Program-made: the position numbers and the translations under genes
Shown: positions 12,661 through 26,200 of the stretch, piece after piece
How the letters are laid out: the number at the start of each line of letters is the position of its first letter
Position numbering within the stretch: position 1 is the first letter of the stretch
Notes under the pieces: model-generated
The model's database searches: none
What the model saw: the letters and a program-made list of their open reading frames with translations, nothing else
Told to the model about the DNA's origin: nothing
NCBI GenBank assembly: GCA_037903475.1
Contig: JBAJFG010000549.1
Span: 248,001-312,000 of the forward strand
DNA from: Ancylostoma caninum
Taxonomy: Eukaryota; Nematoda; Chromadorea; Rhabditida; Ancylostomatidae
Direction: 5' to 3'
Length of the DNA: 64,000 nt

Positions 12661-14520
12661 ACTGTTGCTGCAGGAGTGCACCCGCGCCAATCAGCAGTGG
12701 AACACTACAAGACGAGTTCTCCGCCAAGTGAGAGCATTATCGCATCCCAATAGTGGTAATGTATAATGTCACCCGGCAGCAGTTGAATGTTGTGCATATT
12801 TGCCCTTTGTTCAGCCTCACAGCCAATCCTGTGTTCACCATTCTCATTTGTGCCTAACCATTCCTCACCATCTTCTCTTATAAACTCAATCTAACCTTTA
12901 TCACTTTACCAGCAATAACGTGCATGAAATGGTAATCATTCTCTGTCATCATTCCACGGTAAATCGGTGGCAGGTAACTAGCTATGTCAATGAAGAACTT
13001 ATTGTGCACCAAGACGGGACGTTACTACCCTGTACAGATCCCGCTGGCGTAGAGCAAAGGCAGCAGGAGAAAGCATTGTAATGCTACATTCTGAGCTGGA
13101 TTTCCACTGAGAAACTCGATTGGATGATAAGTTATATCAGTGTGGATATGCGATGAATTAATGCGAGCGAAGCGAGCATTAGAAGAAGTCTGGAAGTCCG
13201 GCGTCAGCAGGACGGCCAGACTGGTTTCAAGAATAACCTCGTCAGAAAAAATGTTAGATCCGACTGAGTGCTCGGACATAGAAATGTCATCGGCTGGGGT
13301 GCTTGAACATGCTTAAAATCGGCTGGATAACAAACGCCGAGATGAGCGATGGTCACCCCTACATTCCTGCTTTTCCACTGCTTTATTATGAGAGGTTGAA
13401 GCCCTCATGTGATTCATGGAAAACTAATGTTTTCTTGGCTTCTCCGTCTTTCTTCCTTGTTCATCACCTACCTGAACATCTTCTAACAATTATTTACTGA
13501 GCCTTATACGAGTATAGTGATTGGTTTATGTACATTGGTCTATATTTTGGAAACAGCTTTCTAAAGACCCTGAGCTTTAAGATGAGTAGGAACCACGTAG
13601 ACAAAAATAATGGCTTACTTTCCAAACGGAAAATCTAGTTGCTAGGCTAAATATTGGGCTTTTTAGGTGGTTACAGTGCAAAAGGACTCTAACATAGAGT
13701 AGGTGACTGCTTTCCACGTTTCAACTGTGAATAAGTACGATGAATAAGTGTATAGGTAAAATATATGGGACAACAAATTAGTAAGTGAGACGTAAATATT
13801 GTATGGGAATCAGATTTCAACGGTATTCTCGTTTTCAAAGCTATCGACATTCAGGTGTACTTCCCTATTTCGACTATAGAAAGGACGCGCTGGGTGCGGA
13901 AATTTTTGAATGATATTGTATAATAGCAACATACATTATTACCGAACAATTCATCGCGAAATTTCGCACGATGAAGCGTTGTACACCTTTCCTTTTTAGA
14001 TTTTTATGCATGAAATCTCATAATCCTTCGAATTTTTACGCTCGTCCTGGTTCACCTGCGACAACAACGACAAAAACAACACCTGACCACATGCAGGTCG
14101 AATATCGTCAAACAACTGATACGCGGTTATTCTACATTTTAGCCTTGAAAACTAGGAAAGAATTTAAATTTTTCATCATTATCTCGTGGAATTCAAAGAC
14201 CTGTGATTAGCGCCTTATGGGCCTTGTTTCCATTTGTTGGCCTTCGGTATCAAAACAGGATTTCTTCGTGTTCGCGTTGCAGCTACGTAGGTAGGGGATA
14301 AATAACCACATGTCGCTCTTTCAATGGGAACTTCTCTCACTTTCTCAGAGTCTTTTGTTTCCTCCAGTCTTTTCACGGTTCCAGATCCTATCACCATTTT
14401 GTCTGCGAAGAGTATAAGCTCGATTTTTGGTTATCGTATGTTACTTCGACGGTTCAAAATCCCGAAACCAACCTACTGGCAAGGATTTGGCCAGCAATTT
14501 TCTGATCGCATCTGAATTGT

Positions 14521-14628
14521 TCACACTTTCTTGCCGACAAGTTGTCCATCTAAAATCTTGTCGACAACTTGTTTTCACACTTCCTTGCCAACAAGTTGTT
14601 CATCCAAAATCTTGTCGGCAACTTGCTT
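14521..14628. repeat. two-copy 54-bp tandem repeat with internal dyads
   Basis: Units 14521-14574 and 14575-14628 differ at only a few positions. Each contains CTTG-C-GACAAG and CTTGTCG-CAACTTG words that are partly self-complementary, and diverged ACTTGTCGACAA words continue to about 14670. Confidence 0.85.
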
Positions 14629-15214
14629 CTGCGTGGCATGATGACGTCAAACTTGTCGACAACGATTTGCAAGTTAATAGCTTGTTTGCGAGTTGTTTTG
14701 GGCAAAGCAGGACGAAAACTTGTTCCTGGGGTTCTGAATGGCCATCGAATGCTGCGTAAAATCGCTTAGCCCCGCGGGTTGGTGGTAGACATCGGCATGC
14801 GGTTCGAATAAGTATAAATATTGATTGCGTATCCCGACATACTACGTCATTACTCGCAAAATCTAGTTTTGATCCAGCACACTCTAGGTAGAATGAATAC
14901 AACCGATATTTAAATTCAAATTTCTCAGAAAACAAGATCCAGGAACGTAGACTGCACTCCTTGTAGTGTTGCCTTTCACCAATTTTGTTCCTTTTAAGCG
15001 AACACAAAATCGTGTTCTCCAATTTACGAGCACTGATCTAATTATTGTTGTTCGAAGAACCCCTCTCAGTGATCGATGTGTAGAAATCAGTGCACTCCCG
15101 CCGTACAGCTGACTCCCACCCCCACTTCAGCACTGCACATCTACTATTGATGGATCGACAACGACAATTTATGCAAAAAATCCCGTCGCAGACGACATGT
15201 GAGTGCTAGAGGGT

Positions 15215-18200
15215 ATGTTCCAGCTTTCCAGGACAAACCCAGAACTTCCAGTGGAAAACCTGAGCGGGATGTTGGAGCGGCCACTGTCCATGGCCACTTT
15301 GAGCCAGACATTACGTGGTCTCTCAAATCCCTATGGGGAGGAGACTTCAAAGGGTCAAGAGGACACCATATTCGATTTGTTCAAGATTCCTGGCAAAAAC
15401 GAAGCGTCCATCGGTCGGTTACTTACGGTAAGCACATACCAAAAAAGGCACTGACCTCAAATTATAATAAAGGGTATTTCTCATTGCAGGTCCTGAAGTC
15501 TTTCGGGCTGCGGACGGATGATCCTCGTCTCAAACCCATGATGCGCAAATTGAAACAAATCGAGAAACAAGAGGAGGCAAAGATGAACGAGGCCACCGAA
15601 CCAAAGCACTGGAAACTCAGCAGAGAGCAGTTCAAAGAGTAGGGTAATCCTAACGAAAGTTGGATACTTGGTGAAAACCTGCGTTATCAAAGCGCGAAGG
15701 GCAAAGAGCAAACAATTCATTTGCCAGATTGGGGATGCAGATTCTGGGCCAGGAAACCGGAGAGACACATAGTATATGCAATCCATTCCTAGAAAGATTA
15801 GCAGTCAAAAGATGTTTCAATTCAGATGTGTAGCCTGCAGCCTTGATCTGGTCTCACAAGCCCTGCAGAATAATCTCGTCATTCCTTCCTGGCACACTTT
15901 TGTCGACCAAATCAGGATTTTCTATGAAGAGGTGAGCTGTCTCAAGCGCGGAGATGGCCAAATCGTCAGATATTCCTGATTTACCCATGGGTTTTCCTAA
16001 CCATAATTATTTAGTGCGCCGAAATTCGTGATGGCTCCGTTGCCACGTACATTCCTCAGTTAGCGCGACAGTCACCGGACCAGTGGGGTGTCTCGATATG
16101 TACAGTAGATGGACAACGGGTAGTTTTCTATTTTATTTTATTTTATTTAAGATTTATTTTATTAGTTACTGTACAATGGTATTCTAACAAATATTCGAAT
16201 AATCCAGAGTTCCTGTTATTCACATCTCCAAATTATTCGTAGACTCGAAAAATTCGGGAATTCGAACATTCGAATGATTCGATGGCTTGGAGTGATGAGC
16301 AAGTAGACTAGAATTATGTATAAGAATATAAGTGGCTTGCACGTCACTCCCAGAGTTGCTCGAAAGAATACAAAGTAATGATGAACTTTTTATCGATATT
16401 CGATCATTCGAATCAATCGAAGAGCCTCAAAGTTCGATGATCCGAACATTCGAAAGAGTGCGAATATTAGATCATGACTATACTTCGAAATCGTTGTTTT
16501 GCTCATTTGCACCTTGCCGTGAATGTATTTATAGGTCTCATTTGGTGACTCGAAGAAGCCATTCTGCGTGCAATCCGTGTCGAAGGCCTTTAACTACGCC
16601 ATAGCTGCTTCAGATCTCGGTAAATGAAACAAATTTACCATACGATTGGGTCATGACTGATGTAATTGTCTGCTGAAACTGGACCAATCCCATTGCGTCG
16701 CTTACTTAGCTATTTCCATTCTTTTTTTTTTCTGACGAGCCTATCGTTTTGATCTTATTTCACACCTTTCACACTTAGGAGCCGACTATGTCCACTCCTA
16801 CGTTGGAGAAGAACCCAGCGGCCGCCTGTTCAACGATATCTGCCTTGATTCTAGAAGTAAGTGATACCTGTAGGTCCACTGGAACTGTTAATTTCCGACT
16901 TCTTGTGCATTATAGAGAAACCACACAACCCCATGGTCAACTCTGGAGCCATCATCGTCACCGCCCTCATCAAGAATACTACGAATATGGCGGATCGTTT
17001 TGATTACGTAGGTGTTTGTATCTATTAGAATTGTAATTAAATTTATCACCATTACTGTAATGGTAAGAAAATAGCAGATTCTCTGCTGGGATTATTTTGA
17101 AAGAATGGGCTTTTTATATTTTCGTCCAGATTTTTTAATTTTTCTATCCAGGTAATCACACAATACCGAAAGATCGCTGGAGGGGAATACATAGGATTCA
17201 ACAACGCTACGTAAGCATTAACTTATTTACTTTTCTAAAACCCAATTTGCTGGCTCCCCTTGGGAATCGAGTTCAAAAAAAAAACAAATGATCTGAAGAA
17301 GAAGAGATTCTCCGTAGAGCTAGAACCGTGCAGATCAACGCTCGCCCTTGTTACATCCGAGAAATTTGCATGTGTGCGGGGCGGGGAAAGGGGAGGCCGA
17401 TTCGTGCACGCTTGACCCCCCCCCTCCCGACGAGATGTAGTACGGAAAGCTAGTCCATAATGACTGTTAGTAGTACAAATCCAACTCATAGCTCCTCATA
17501 CTCTGATAAGGAAGGACAGGAATACCTCATAAGTCTGGAATCATGCAAAAAAGCACGAAAATTGCAGATTCCTCTCCGAAAGAGCAACAGCCGACCGAAA
17601 CTACGCTCTTTCCTACTATATGAAAGAAAACAAGTGCTTCCCACCGGAAGTAAGTACTACCACCACCTCTTATTCCACTCTCTGGTGCAAAGTCCCTGAT
17701 TTTGTTTTCCTTGAAGGGCAACAGATTTCTTTTAGACGACGTCGCTGACGGATGCACTTGATTTCTACTTCCAACTCTGTTCGATAGAGGGCAACTGTGA
17801 ATCGCTGAGCGTTATGGCCGCTACGCTTGCAAATGGAGGTAATTTTGCACGATCACTTCAAAAGCCAATTTATGGTAAGCGCACGGTTGTTGCCGCAAAG
17901 AAATTCGAGAACTGTTCTGAGTTACTTTTTGCAAACTATGAAAACTTCGCATGATAAACGTAAATTAGCCCGACACAGCACCTGTCGCGGTCCATCACAG
18001 TTTATTTTTGCACATGAAGCTGATCTAGACACGAAAGCAGCTAAACCGTAGAAAATGGTAAATGGAAGAGTTGTCGGAGTTAACTAAATTCACTCTAAAC
18101 AGGTGTGTGCCCGATCACCGATGAAAAATGCATCGACTCGAACCCATGCCGAGATGTGCTGTCGTTGATGTACAGCTGCGGAATGTACGATGCTTCTGGG

Positions 18201-21200
18201 CAATTTTCGTTCTCGGTAAGTAATTTTCATTGCCGGTTGTTTCGCTCATGGACTGTGCCAACATGCCATTTAACCCTAAGACAACAACATCAATCTGTTG
18301 AGGGTAGAAAAATCCCTGGAAATTTTCAAAAAAAGTTTTTGCACTACATAGCTCCGTTTACGGTAGAAGGAGAGAGTTGGAAACAGAGCACCAGCTTGAC
18401 ATCTGAACGCTCTACTGGTCTCTGCTCGCACATGTGGTGGGTGAGAAAGACTAATTTTGTAAAAAAAAAAAACTTTGCAGGTTGGCCTTCCTGCGAAATC
18501 TGGAGTGTCAGGCGTGATGATTGTTGTCGTTCCGAATGTAATGGGAATCGCTCTATGGTCACCTCCGCTAGATGGAATGGGCAACAGTTGCAGAGGCGTC
18601 GCCTTTTGCAAGGTTCCGCCTCATTAGTTTCTTTTAACGGATAGATTCGCATTTACTTCTACATTTGCAGAAATTAATCGCCAAATTCAACTTCCACAAC
18701 TACGACTGCTTACTTCACACAACTTCGAACAAAGTGGACCCTAGGCGAAGGGACCACAGGGAACGCGAGTGTATTGTACCTGCGCTGTATGTGGCTCGAT
18801 CTCGGGACATGGTTGCGTTAAGAAGGCAAGAGCAGCAACATATCTATTCATTTCCGTGAAGAAAAAAAGCGCTACGATAATCCCTAGAACGAAATTTATT
18901 CAGGTTGTATATGCAAGGTGTCGATCTCTCAGCAAGTGACTACGACAAGCGAACTCCACTTCATGTGGCTGCTAGCGAAGGAGACATCACAATGTTGAAA
19001 TTCCTTGTCAACGTTGCAAAAGTGGATATTAACGCCCTAGACAGGTGATCTCTCAATATATTAATGGTAGCACCCCACTTCGTTTTTTGAGACTTTGATA
19101 TAACCAAACCTCGAGGGGGTGCTGATTACAAAGATCACATAACTGTACAAAAATACCCGTTTTCAAGCATCTCGTTTCTGGGACAGTTAGGGCAGGAAAT
19201 CCACGAAAATACAAGACATCTTTCACATAGTTTCCTGTGATGCCAAAATAGTGTGCCATGCTTGGAACTGCGCCGAATGGTAGTCACCGAACCATCGACC
19301 GAACGAGGCGCCAGCTTACAACCTGTGGAAACTAATGAAAGAGCCTAGACCTTTTATATATAGGGTGCGGCAAAAGTATTGTGCGCTTGAAGTGGTTCGT
19401 GAAAACCTCAGTATTTGGTATAGATGTGACGAGTTCCTTCGTAAATATAGCGAACAACGCGGGACAATGTGCAGTCAACTTTATCTCCATTCTCGAGAGC
19501 AGCTCAAAGGAAAACAGAAGGGGAGACGTAAGTGATGCGCCGTAGGGACCGTCGTCGATTCCATCCGTTGTTCCTTCTAAACAATCCACACGCAAGTCCA
19601 TACTGTGGTGCGGTGTAGCACATGCTTGCTCCTTCAAAGCGCCCATGTGGTACATCCCAGCTATTCGAAACTGGAGGAGTACGGTGGTCGCTAATTTGAA
19701 ATTGGAGAGCTCACGAGTGATTTCCTGTGCAAAACCCGTCCGCTGTCTTTACGTTGTAAGCTGGAGAAAAATCTTCTCAGAGAAGGAACGGCCCATTTCT
19801 AAACCTGTAATCGATCCTACGGGAAGTGTGTTTCTGCCGAATATCGTTTCTCGGTCATGCAGTGATTTTGGAGCCAGAACCAAGGGAAATGATATGAAGC
19901 TCCTCTGTGCCGTTAACGGGTATGAAAACAAAGTTAAGTCATGGCCACTGTTCTCAGTTTCTGGGCAGCAAAATGGTCACACTTGGTCTTCCATCCAATT
20001 TCGATTTTCTATATAACTTATGTGTCACAAATGGCGGTCAATACTTTTTGCTACACCCTGTAATCTGTTGACCTCTTGTCCTGAGGAGTGAGTAACATTC
20101 ACCACTACACAGTGATAACAGAGTATTTCTAATATGGCAGACGGTTCCCCGAAAGAGAAAAAAAACTAAACTGTGAACTGAGGCATCGTTGGATTTCATT
20201 AGGTGCGTGCAAAAGTTCCGCGACAGTTGGTGGTATTTCACCGTTCAACGTCGTTTTGCTCCTTGCGTTTGCGATATCCTGGTTTTCATGTGTGCTAGTA
20301 GCATAAAACATCTGCTACCTATACCACTTTGGCTCGGGTTTACGTCACAGGCATAAAACATCTGCTACCTATACCACTTTGGCTCGGGTTTACGTCACAG
20401 CGTTGCTCTGTTTTGGGTGTAAAACCAATGCTATGAGCTGTGCAATAACTTGAGGATTTTGGCTTTATGAAATCAAATCTAGACGATCAACAAGAGAAGC
20501 GACCCATAGCATCAGTAATGCGTATGTGGAGGGTATGTTCTCTAAAACGCCAGATTCTCGAAGGTTCCTAGATATTCTGAGTGAAGATGAGAGTCTGGAA
20601 AATGCTTCACAAGTTGGTCGGAGATTTGGTCATCGTAAAAGCGCCAGGGAAGAGCAGGTTGAACCAGACCTTGTGCAGAGCGCGCAAGACAAGAATTTAG
20701 TCAACAATGTCTCGTCACTCGAAGAAGGGGAAGATGAGTAGATGGATTTTGCGGGAGTTGAGCGAAGAGCATCAAACTAGCAAATCTGCAGTTATTCGAC
20801 CTTCAGATTTCCTAACAATTCGTTTCATGGAAGAATTGTTGTTGTTGATAGAGAATGGGTCAGGTATGACAATAGAAGGAGGTCATCCCAAAGTCCGGGC
20901 TCCTGCCACCCACCCGAACCATCACTACCTTCTTAAAAAAATTTTTGACCTTTCATTGTCGGCAACGTGACTCATCTGCAATGAATTATTCTTTTTAATG
21001 AATACACAATAATCGCCCTATAGTATTTTTTTCCCAAAAATAATCACGGGAAAACTCTTGAGCATAGGGCCGACACAGGCGGAAATATGTGGTCTGATCC
21101 GGCTGTGGGATAACGCACACCAGCACTTTGCAGTGTCAACAGTATAAAGAATTGGCCATTCGTGCTCCGAAATTTTAGCTCAACCTATATTACTCCCTAT

Positions 21201-21906
21201 ACCTGCCTACAACAGACTACCCCCATTTCAACCTTCTATGGCTTTACCTCCGCTGTAAACCGTTTAATGAACAGACCCTACTGGAAAACAACGTGTACAA
21301 CTATTACAGGTGTAGACCTGTCAGATTTTTAGCTTCTGGAAAAATCTTTTCCGTGCCATAAGGGCAACATTACGAAAATGCCAATGCTCTTTGTTTCGAA
21401 TAAAATTGCTGACTTTCAGTCAAGTTATGGCGTTTGAAAAATTAGGTGCAACTGCCCCGGAACTTTTGCCCGCACCTAATAGGTAGCAGGAGAATGCGAT
21501 TCCCACGACGTTATATCTTACTCAGCAATGATGGCATGATCACTAAGATATAGATAAACACTTAAAGGTCCTTATATCAGGGATACCTGAGCTTCGAGGT
21601 GTAAATCTTCACGTACAGCTTACTCACATGTTTATTTTAGGTGGGGACGCTCACCACTGGACGATGCACGATTCTTCAAACATCACAACTGTGTACAATT
21701 TCTTGAAAAAGCGCTATCTAGGGTATGTTTCCCACCCTACTCTATAAAAAGAACATCTAATTAGTCCCGAAGCATTTCAGCCAGAAGGAAATCGTTCACA
21801 ATCAGTTTCTTCAGAAGATTCAGAGGAAGAAGCGACTGCAGACTATTCAGAACATAGCGATCCACCTCGAGTTCTTTTCAGAATTGATTCGAAGGGAAAC
21901 AATTGA
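15215..21906 (+). CDS. glna: kidney-type glutaminase (phosphate-activated), ankyrin-repeat form
   Basis: Deamidates glutamine to glutamate and ammonia; the animal enzymes are mostly mitochondrial. Sixteen exons close in phase: 15215-15427, 15490-15638, 15826-15931, 16015-16119, 16535-16619, 16779-16856, 16916-17007, 17152-17210, 17568-17649, 17736-17838, 18103-18215, 18481-18612, 18671-18825, 18904-19044, 21641-21722, 21781-21906, giving about 606 residues. Landmarks are the EF-hand-like N-terminal segment ending in [15 protein letters not shown], the Ser-x-x-Lys catalytic pair in [49 protein letters not shown], and C-terminal ankyrin units ([12 protein letters not shown]). The tail is Ser/Glu-rich. 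The start is uncertain: ATG 15215 is the first in frame after a stop at 15200, but an acceptor at about 15229 could join a missing targeting exon. Intron 13 starts with GC. Intron 14 (2.6 kb) holds two mobile-element remnants. Confidence 0.93.
19361..20060. mobile_element. 700-bp element with terminal inverted repeats in glutaminase intron 14
   Basis: The left end reads TAGGGTGCGGCAAAAGTATT and the right end is its near reverse complement, AATACTTTTTGCTACACCCTG; TA lies outside both ends, as expected for Tc1/mariner insertions. The inside has only short broken frames, so it is a deleted, non-autonomous copy. Confidence 0.75.
20202..21476. mobile_element. degenerate mariner-sized element in glutaminase intron 14
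   Basis: The ends GGTGCGTGCAAAAGTTCCG (20202) and its reverse complement with one change (21458-21476) are flanked by TA, and the length of about 1275 bp is that of a full mariner. On the + strand, broken frames show faint mariner resemblance (VRYDN near 20865, WDNAHQH near 21110), interrupted by many stops. It contains a 50-bp tandem duplication at 20301-20400. Confidence 0.7.
20301..20400. repeat. perfect 50-bp tandem duplication
   Basis: Positions 20301-20350 and 20351-20400 are identical (begin GCATAAAACATCTGCTACCT, end TTTACGTCACAG). The identity inside an otherwise decayed element points to a recent slip event or to an assembly artefact. Confidence 0.9.
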
Positions 21907-23264
21907 AGAGTCTCAAACTGACCACTATTTCCTTTTAAAAGCTGAAAGACCAATGATGGAGTACTTTCAAACTTTCGATCTGGAAATACAAGTTGATTCT
22001 CTCAAAAATAGCTCGCTAAATAAGCGTAAGCTGGTTTTGTTCCATTAAAAAATGAGGAATGCTACGAAAAAGAAAATAAAAAGCCAAAACCAAATACTTC
22101 GGTGGTTATGCAAAACGTATGAAAATGTCACAAAACAAACTAATCGCCAATCAAAAGCTGCATTTCGAAATCTGCGAATTCGTCAGATGGTTCCGTAACA
22201 GCAAGAAGATTCTTTCGAAGACAAGAGGTATAGGACCATTATTCGGTATAACAAGCAAAATTACGAAAGCAAACTTCAATTTTTCTTTCTAAAAAATCTT
22301 ATTTACATTCCTTAGATTCGACTCGGATTCAACCCAAATTCATTTTCGATTTCTTGTTTCACGGGTGGGTGTGTCTCTCCAAACTATCGGATATCTCAAG
22401 TGTGAATGAGAGCAAGATTTTTTTCAATGAGAGCAAGATATTCTCAGCGACAACGTCCCAATACCAGTATAATTTCAACAACATAAATTGGATAACTTAA
22501 GACTAGTTAACAGGATCTATCCCGCTTATAGAGGCTCCGCCCGTCAAAAGTTACGAACCTGGGTGGTTGTAGAGTAGCGGTGCAGCAGCTATGAAAGCAA
22601 CCTGAGATTCCTTCCCAAAATGTAGATTTCTCTCACAAAAACTTTTTTCCAACTATATGACGATAAAATACTGATAAGTTTGTATTGAATCAGGATGAGA
22701 GCATCAGAACAATTTTCACATCACTTAATGCTCATAGAATCAATACTTTCTGTAAAGTCTCTATAAGAGTATTGAACTATACATTCTTTTTCTCTCCACT
22801 TTCTAATTTCTAATTAACTAGCTACTAAATTAACTAGCTACAGAGTAAATAAATATTACAATGGAACCAGTTCTGTACAAGAGAAAGGATGTAAGGACAC
22901 ATACACACTATGGTTTTTGGCCAAAAAAAAAAAAGAATCTGCCAGAGGATTCTTTTAGGTAAAGAATCTATAAAGTATAATAAATTATTAAGCAAGCTCA
23001 AGCTCTGAATGGATTGAGAAGAATTCAAAGGTGTCGAAAATGACCTGGAAACGGAAACCACTACTACAATGCAGAAGGACAAGTGCAGAAATGAGATCAA
23101 GAACTTTATGCTCACACGAGATGACTAGCTACAAAACGAAACCTGTCGGCTAGAACCCTCCTCAGGTGATATACTCCGGGAAAAGCTTTGATATTAACAA
23201 ATCCAGCAAGAGATACGACAGATGTTTGTTCAGACGAGGATACTGCAGAGTATTCACGAGCCGT
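21907..23264. other. convergent gap between glutaminase and SNX14
   Basis: This holds the two 3' flanks (glutaminase reads rightward, SNX14 leftward). It is AT-rich with a possible AATAAA-like word near 22850, a duplicated TTAACTAGCTAC near 22815-22845, and no coding signal that I can support. Confidence 0.6.
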
Positions 23265-26200
23265 TTAATTCCTCCTCGCCAGCTTTTCGAATCGAGCATT
23301 CGTAGCACATATGATGGCAGCTAGAACGTTCATTTGTAGTAAAATAGCAAGGGGCACTACAAATAGCGGAATGAATCTTCCTACCTCTTCCTGAGCAAAT
23401 TCCAGTGCACGTCTCACGGCTAACTCTTCACGAAGGCTTTTCTCCTGAAATGCCCACAATCAATCAACGGATCAAAGAATAGTATTAAATCTGTTTGAAA
23501 AGAAAAAAGAAAACTGCAGATCAAACGAAAGATATATCCATAGGTAGAACTCTCGCTGATAGCGAAAGTGCATTCGGCAAAAATAACTGGACATATACGA
23601 GAAATAACCCCTACCTGATCAGAAGGCTGTGACCCATCAGAGCAGAAAATTGCCGAATGAATGAACTGCACCACTGTCACAATATTCTGCTCATCAAGGA
23701 TTGATCCATAAACTCGTCTCAGCAAATGTAGCATCAAGCTGTCGATGGTATTGCGGCATAACATTCTGCAAACATCGGAAATTCTATAAGGCAAGGATAA
23801 ATGTGATCCCCCTCAGTTGGCCATGTTACTGAATAAGCGCAAAAAAGTGGGCGGGGTAGCCCTGTGATTGGTCCACTTATATTCTTCATTCTGAGGGCAA
23901 ATTTTAGCGAAAAGGGTGGTTGAAACGCATAATAAAGTGTGGCATAGCAGGCTACCTCAAAGCCGATTGTATATTTAGTATCCACTGCGATGTGCAAGCC
24001 ATGATAGAAAAGAACAGCAACGAAATGCTATCCGTTAGGCTTCTGGAATTACATATTTTCAATTCTCAATACTTCTCACAGAAAGATAGCTATGAAGAAT
24101 TACCTCGTCCAGATACGCGCAGCACCACTGTCTTCTTCAGCGACTTTACACCCATGACAATTATTGCCGAATAGCGGATTATAGAACGAGGTATAGTAGT
24201 GATCAGCAGCCATGCTAATAGAAGACAAACTGCTAAAAACAACAAAACACCTATTATTGCTCCGCCGCAGCTGGCAATAATTAAAACAAGTCGAACCTTG
24301 AATCAGATGTCTCAATTTTCTCTTTGAAGTCAACCTTGTCCTGCGCATACAGCGTATTAGCCAGAACAGTCAGTAAAAATGGGCGAAGATGTTGTCCTTT
24401 CTCTCTTCCCAATTTACTTGGCATTTTCTTCACAACCTGAATGGATGTTGGGCACTATTCGACTCGGGTTAACCTATCGGGACCAAACTTTGCACAGATA
24501 CCCATAAAGGGTCGGCGGAGGTCTTAGGCTACTTTCTGCCAGAAAATATCGATTGACTTATCGATTGTATCGATTTTATTGACTTTTCACTTTTTGTCCA
24601 GGGGCTGGCGAGGACATGCCAACTAGAGTTCCTCAATACACTGAGCATGAATATGACAACAATTTTGAGCCAAAATATCGATTTATCAACTTTATCGGTT
24701 TTTTGGCATTCTTAACCACGAGGAGGTAGAGACATAGAGACATGTCTACTGGGGTTCTTCAGTACGCTGATCACAAATATGACAACCGTTTTACGCCAAA
24801 ATATCGAATTATCGATTTTATTGATTTTTTGTTATTCTTGCCCAGGGATTGGCGAGGGCATGTATGATGGAGTTCCTCAATACGCTAAAGAAGAATATGA
24901 TAATCATTTTGCACGAGGATATCGATTTATCGATTTTATTGATTTTCTGTTATTCTCGCCCAAGGGAGGTAGAGACATATCTACTGGGGTTCTTCAATAC
25001 TCCTAACACGAACATGATAACCATTTTCCACGAGGGTATCGATTAACATGATTTCGTCGATTGTTTCCGTTTTCGTTCGGGGTGGGGCAGGGACATGTTT
25101 ACTGTAGTTTTCCACTACGCTAGCATGAATGTGATAACCGTCTTGCAAAGAAGAAAAAAACACATAGATTAATCGTTCTCATTGCATTTGGCTATTTTCG
25201 CCCACGGGTCGGTGGATATTGGGATCTCATACGGTGAACACGAATATGACAACTATTCTGCACGAATATATTGATTCAGTGATTTCCTGTGATCTTTTTC
25301 CACTTCTGGAAACGGACCGGTAAGAATGTGCTTACTGAAACAATCGAACACGCTAAATACCTAATACAACTTTTTTCCATGAATTTGTCATCGAAACAAC
25401 TTTATTGGCTTTTTGGTTACGGATCAGTGAATAATGGTTACAGTGTCTGCGATCCGCCGTGTCCTCCCGCCGCACCGCCTGACATCACTCCTGACGTCCT
25501 GCTGACGATTGATATTCGGCCGGTTGGCTGCGGGAACGCTGCCTGCAGAACGCCACACGTGAACACAGGCGGTGCGGCGGGAGGCCACGGCGGATCGAAG
25601 GCACTGCGCTTTAGCTCTGATTATGTACTCACGACCAAAATTATTTGTATTTGCCATGAATTTGACGGCAATAGCAATAGCCCTCATCAGTGTTAGGAAG
25701 CCGGAGTACTAAAACACCCGAGCGAAGCCGAGTATGCCGTCTGGTACACAATAATCATGAAATGGATGTAATGGATGTAATCCTCGTTCTAAGCTCCTCT
25801 ATCAACTCTCCTCCACCCAAGCAGCAAACAAGAAATAGGAAAAAGGGCAGGCGCATAATCTTTGTAAAGGATAAGCAGATGGCTGTCAAATCTTCCCCGT
25901 GTACCAAAATGACGTCTACAGATTCGATGACTCCTTGAAACAATTCGCACCTTCCAAGGATTAAGATCACTTAAGAGAAGATTTGAACGAAACTCTTCAC
26001 AACTTGTAAGGAAGGCGAATAGGAGATCGGAGCGATGCAGCATCTTCTGAAAACGATCGCATCGTCATTGGCAAAAAAAAATCGAATAGAATTCTCGCAA
26101 GAAAATTCTAACTTGTTTGCAAAGTGAGGACAGGAACATCGAGAACAACAGACGATGTTGTTCTAAAAACGCGCGATTTCTTGTGATGAGAGGCTGAAAG

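Larger units (their letters stand above)
8487..15214. other. intergenic stretch with scattered repeats
   Basis: No gene could be assembled here. G-runs occur at about 8551-8569, and there is a small palindromic patch near 13160. The listed tandem repeats and one candidate exon are the only items I can support. Open frames at 9029-9415 (-), 11897-12223 (+) and 13025-13279 (-) have no splice context or family match. First exons of the glutaminase gene (a mitochondrial presequence would be expected) could be hidden in the right-hand part, but I could not identify any. Confidence 0.5.

Noticed and set aside
12376..12690. proline-rich - strand frames
   Set aside because: Generated by the imperfect tandem repeat at 12517-12660.
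23734..23997. - strand frame that could supply the missing SNX14 exon
   Set aside because: No similarity to the Nexin_C region and no matching donor/acceptor phase; left unassigned.
24543..25290. possible CRISPR-like array
   Set aside because: Units are 117-129 bp, diverged, without short repeats and unique spacers; the window is eukaryotic.
25289..25696. 135-codon + strand frame with proline-rich core
   Set aside because: It runs over the GC-rich fold-back repeat at 25441-25606, which explains the composition, and lies antisense in SNX14.
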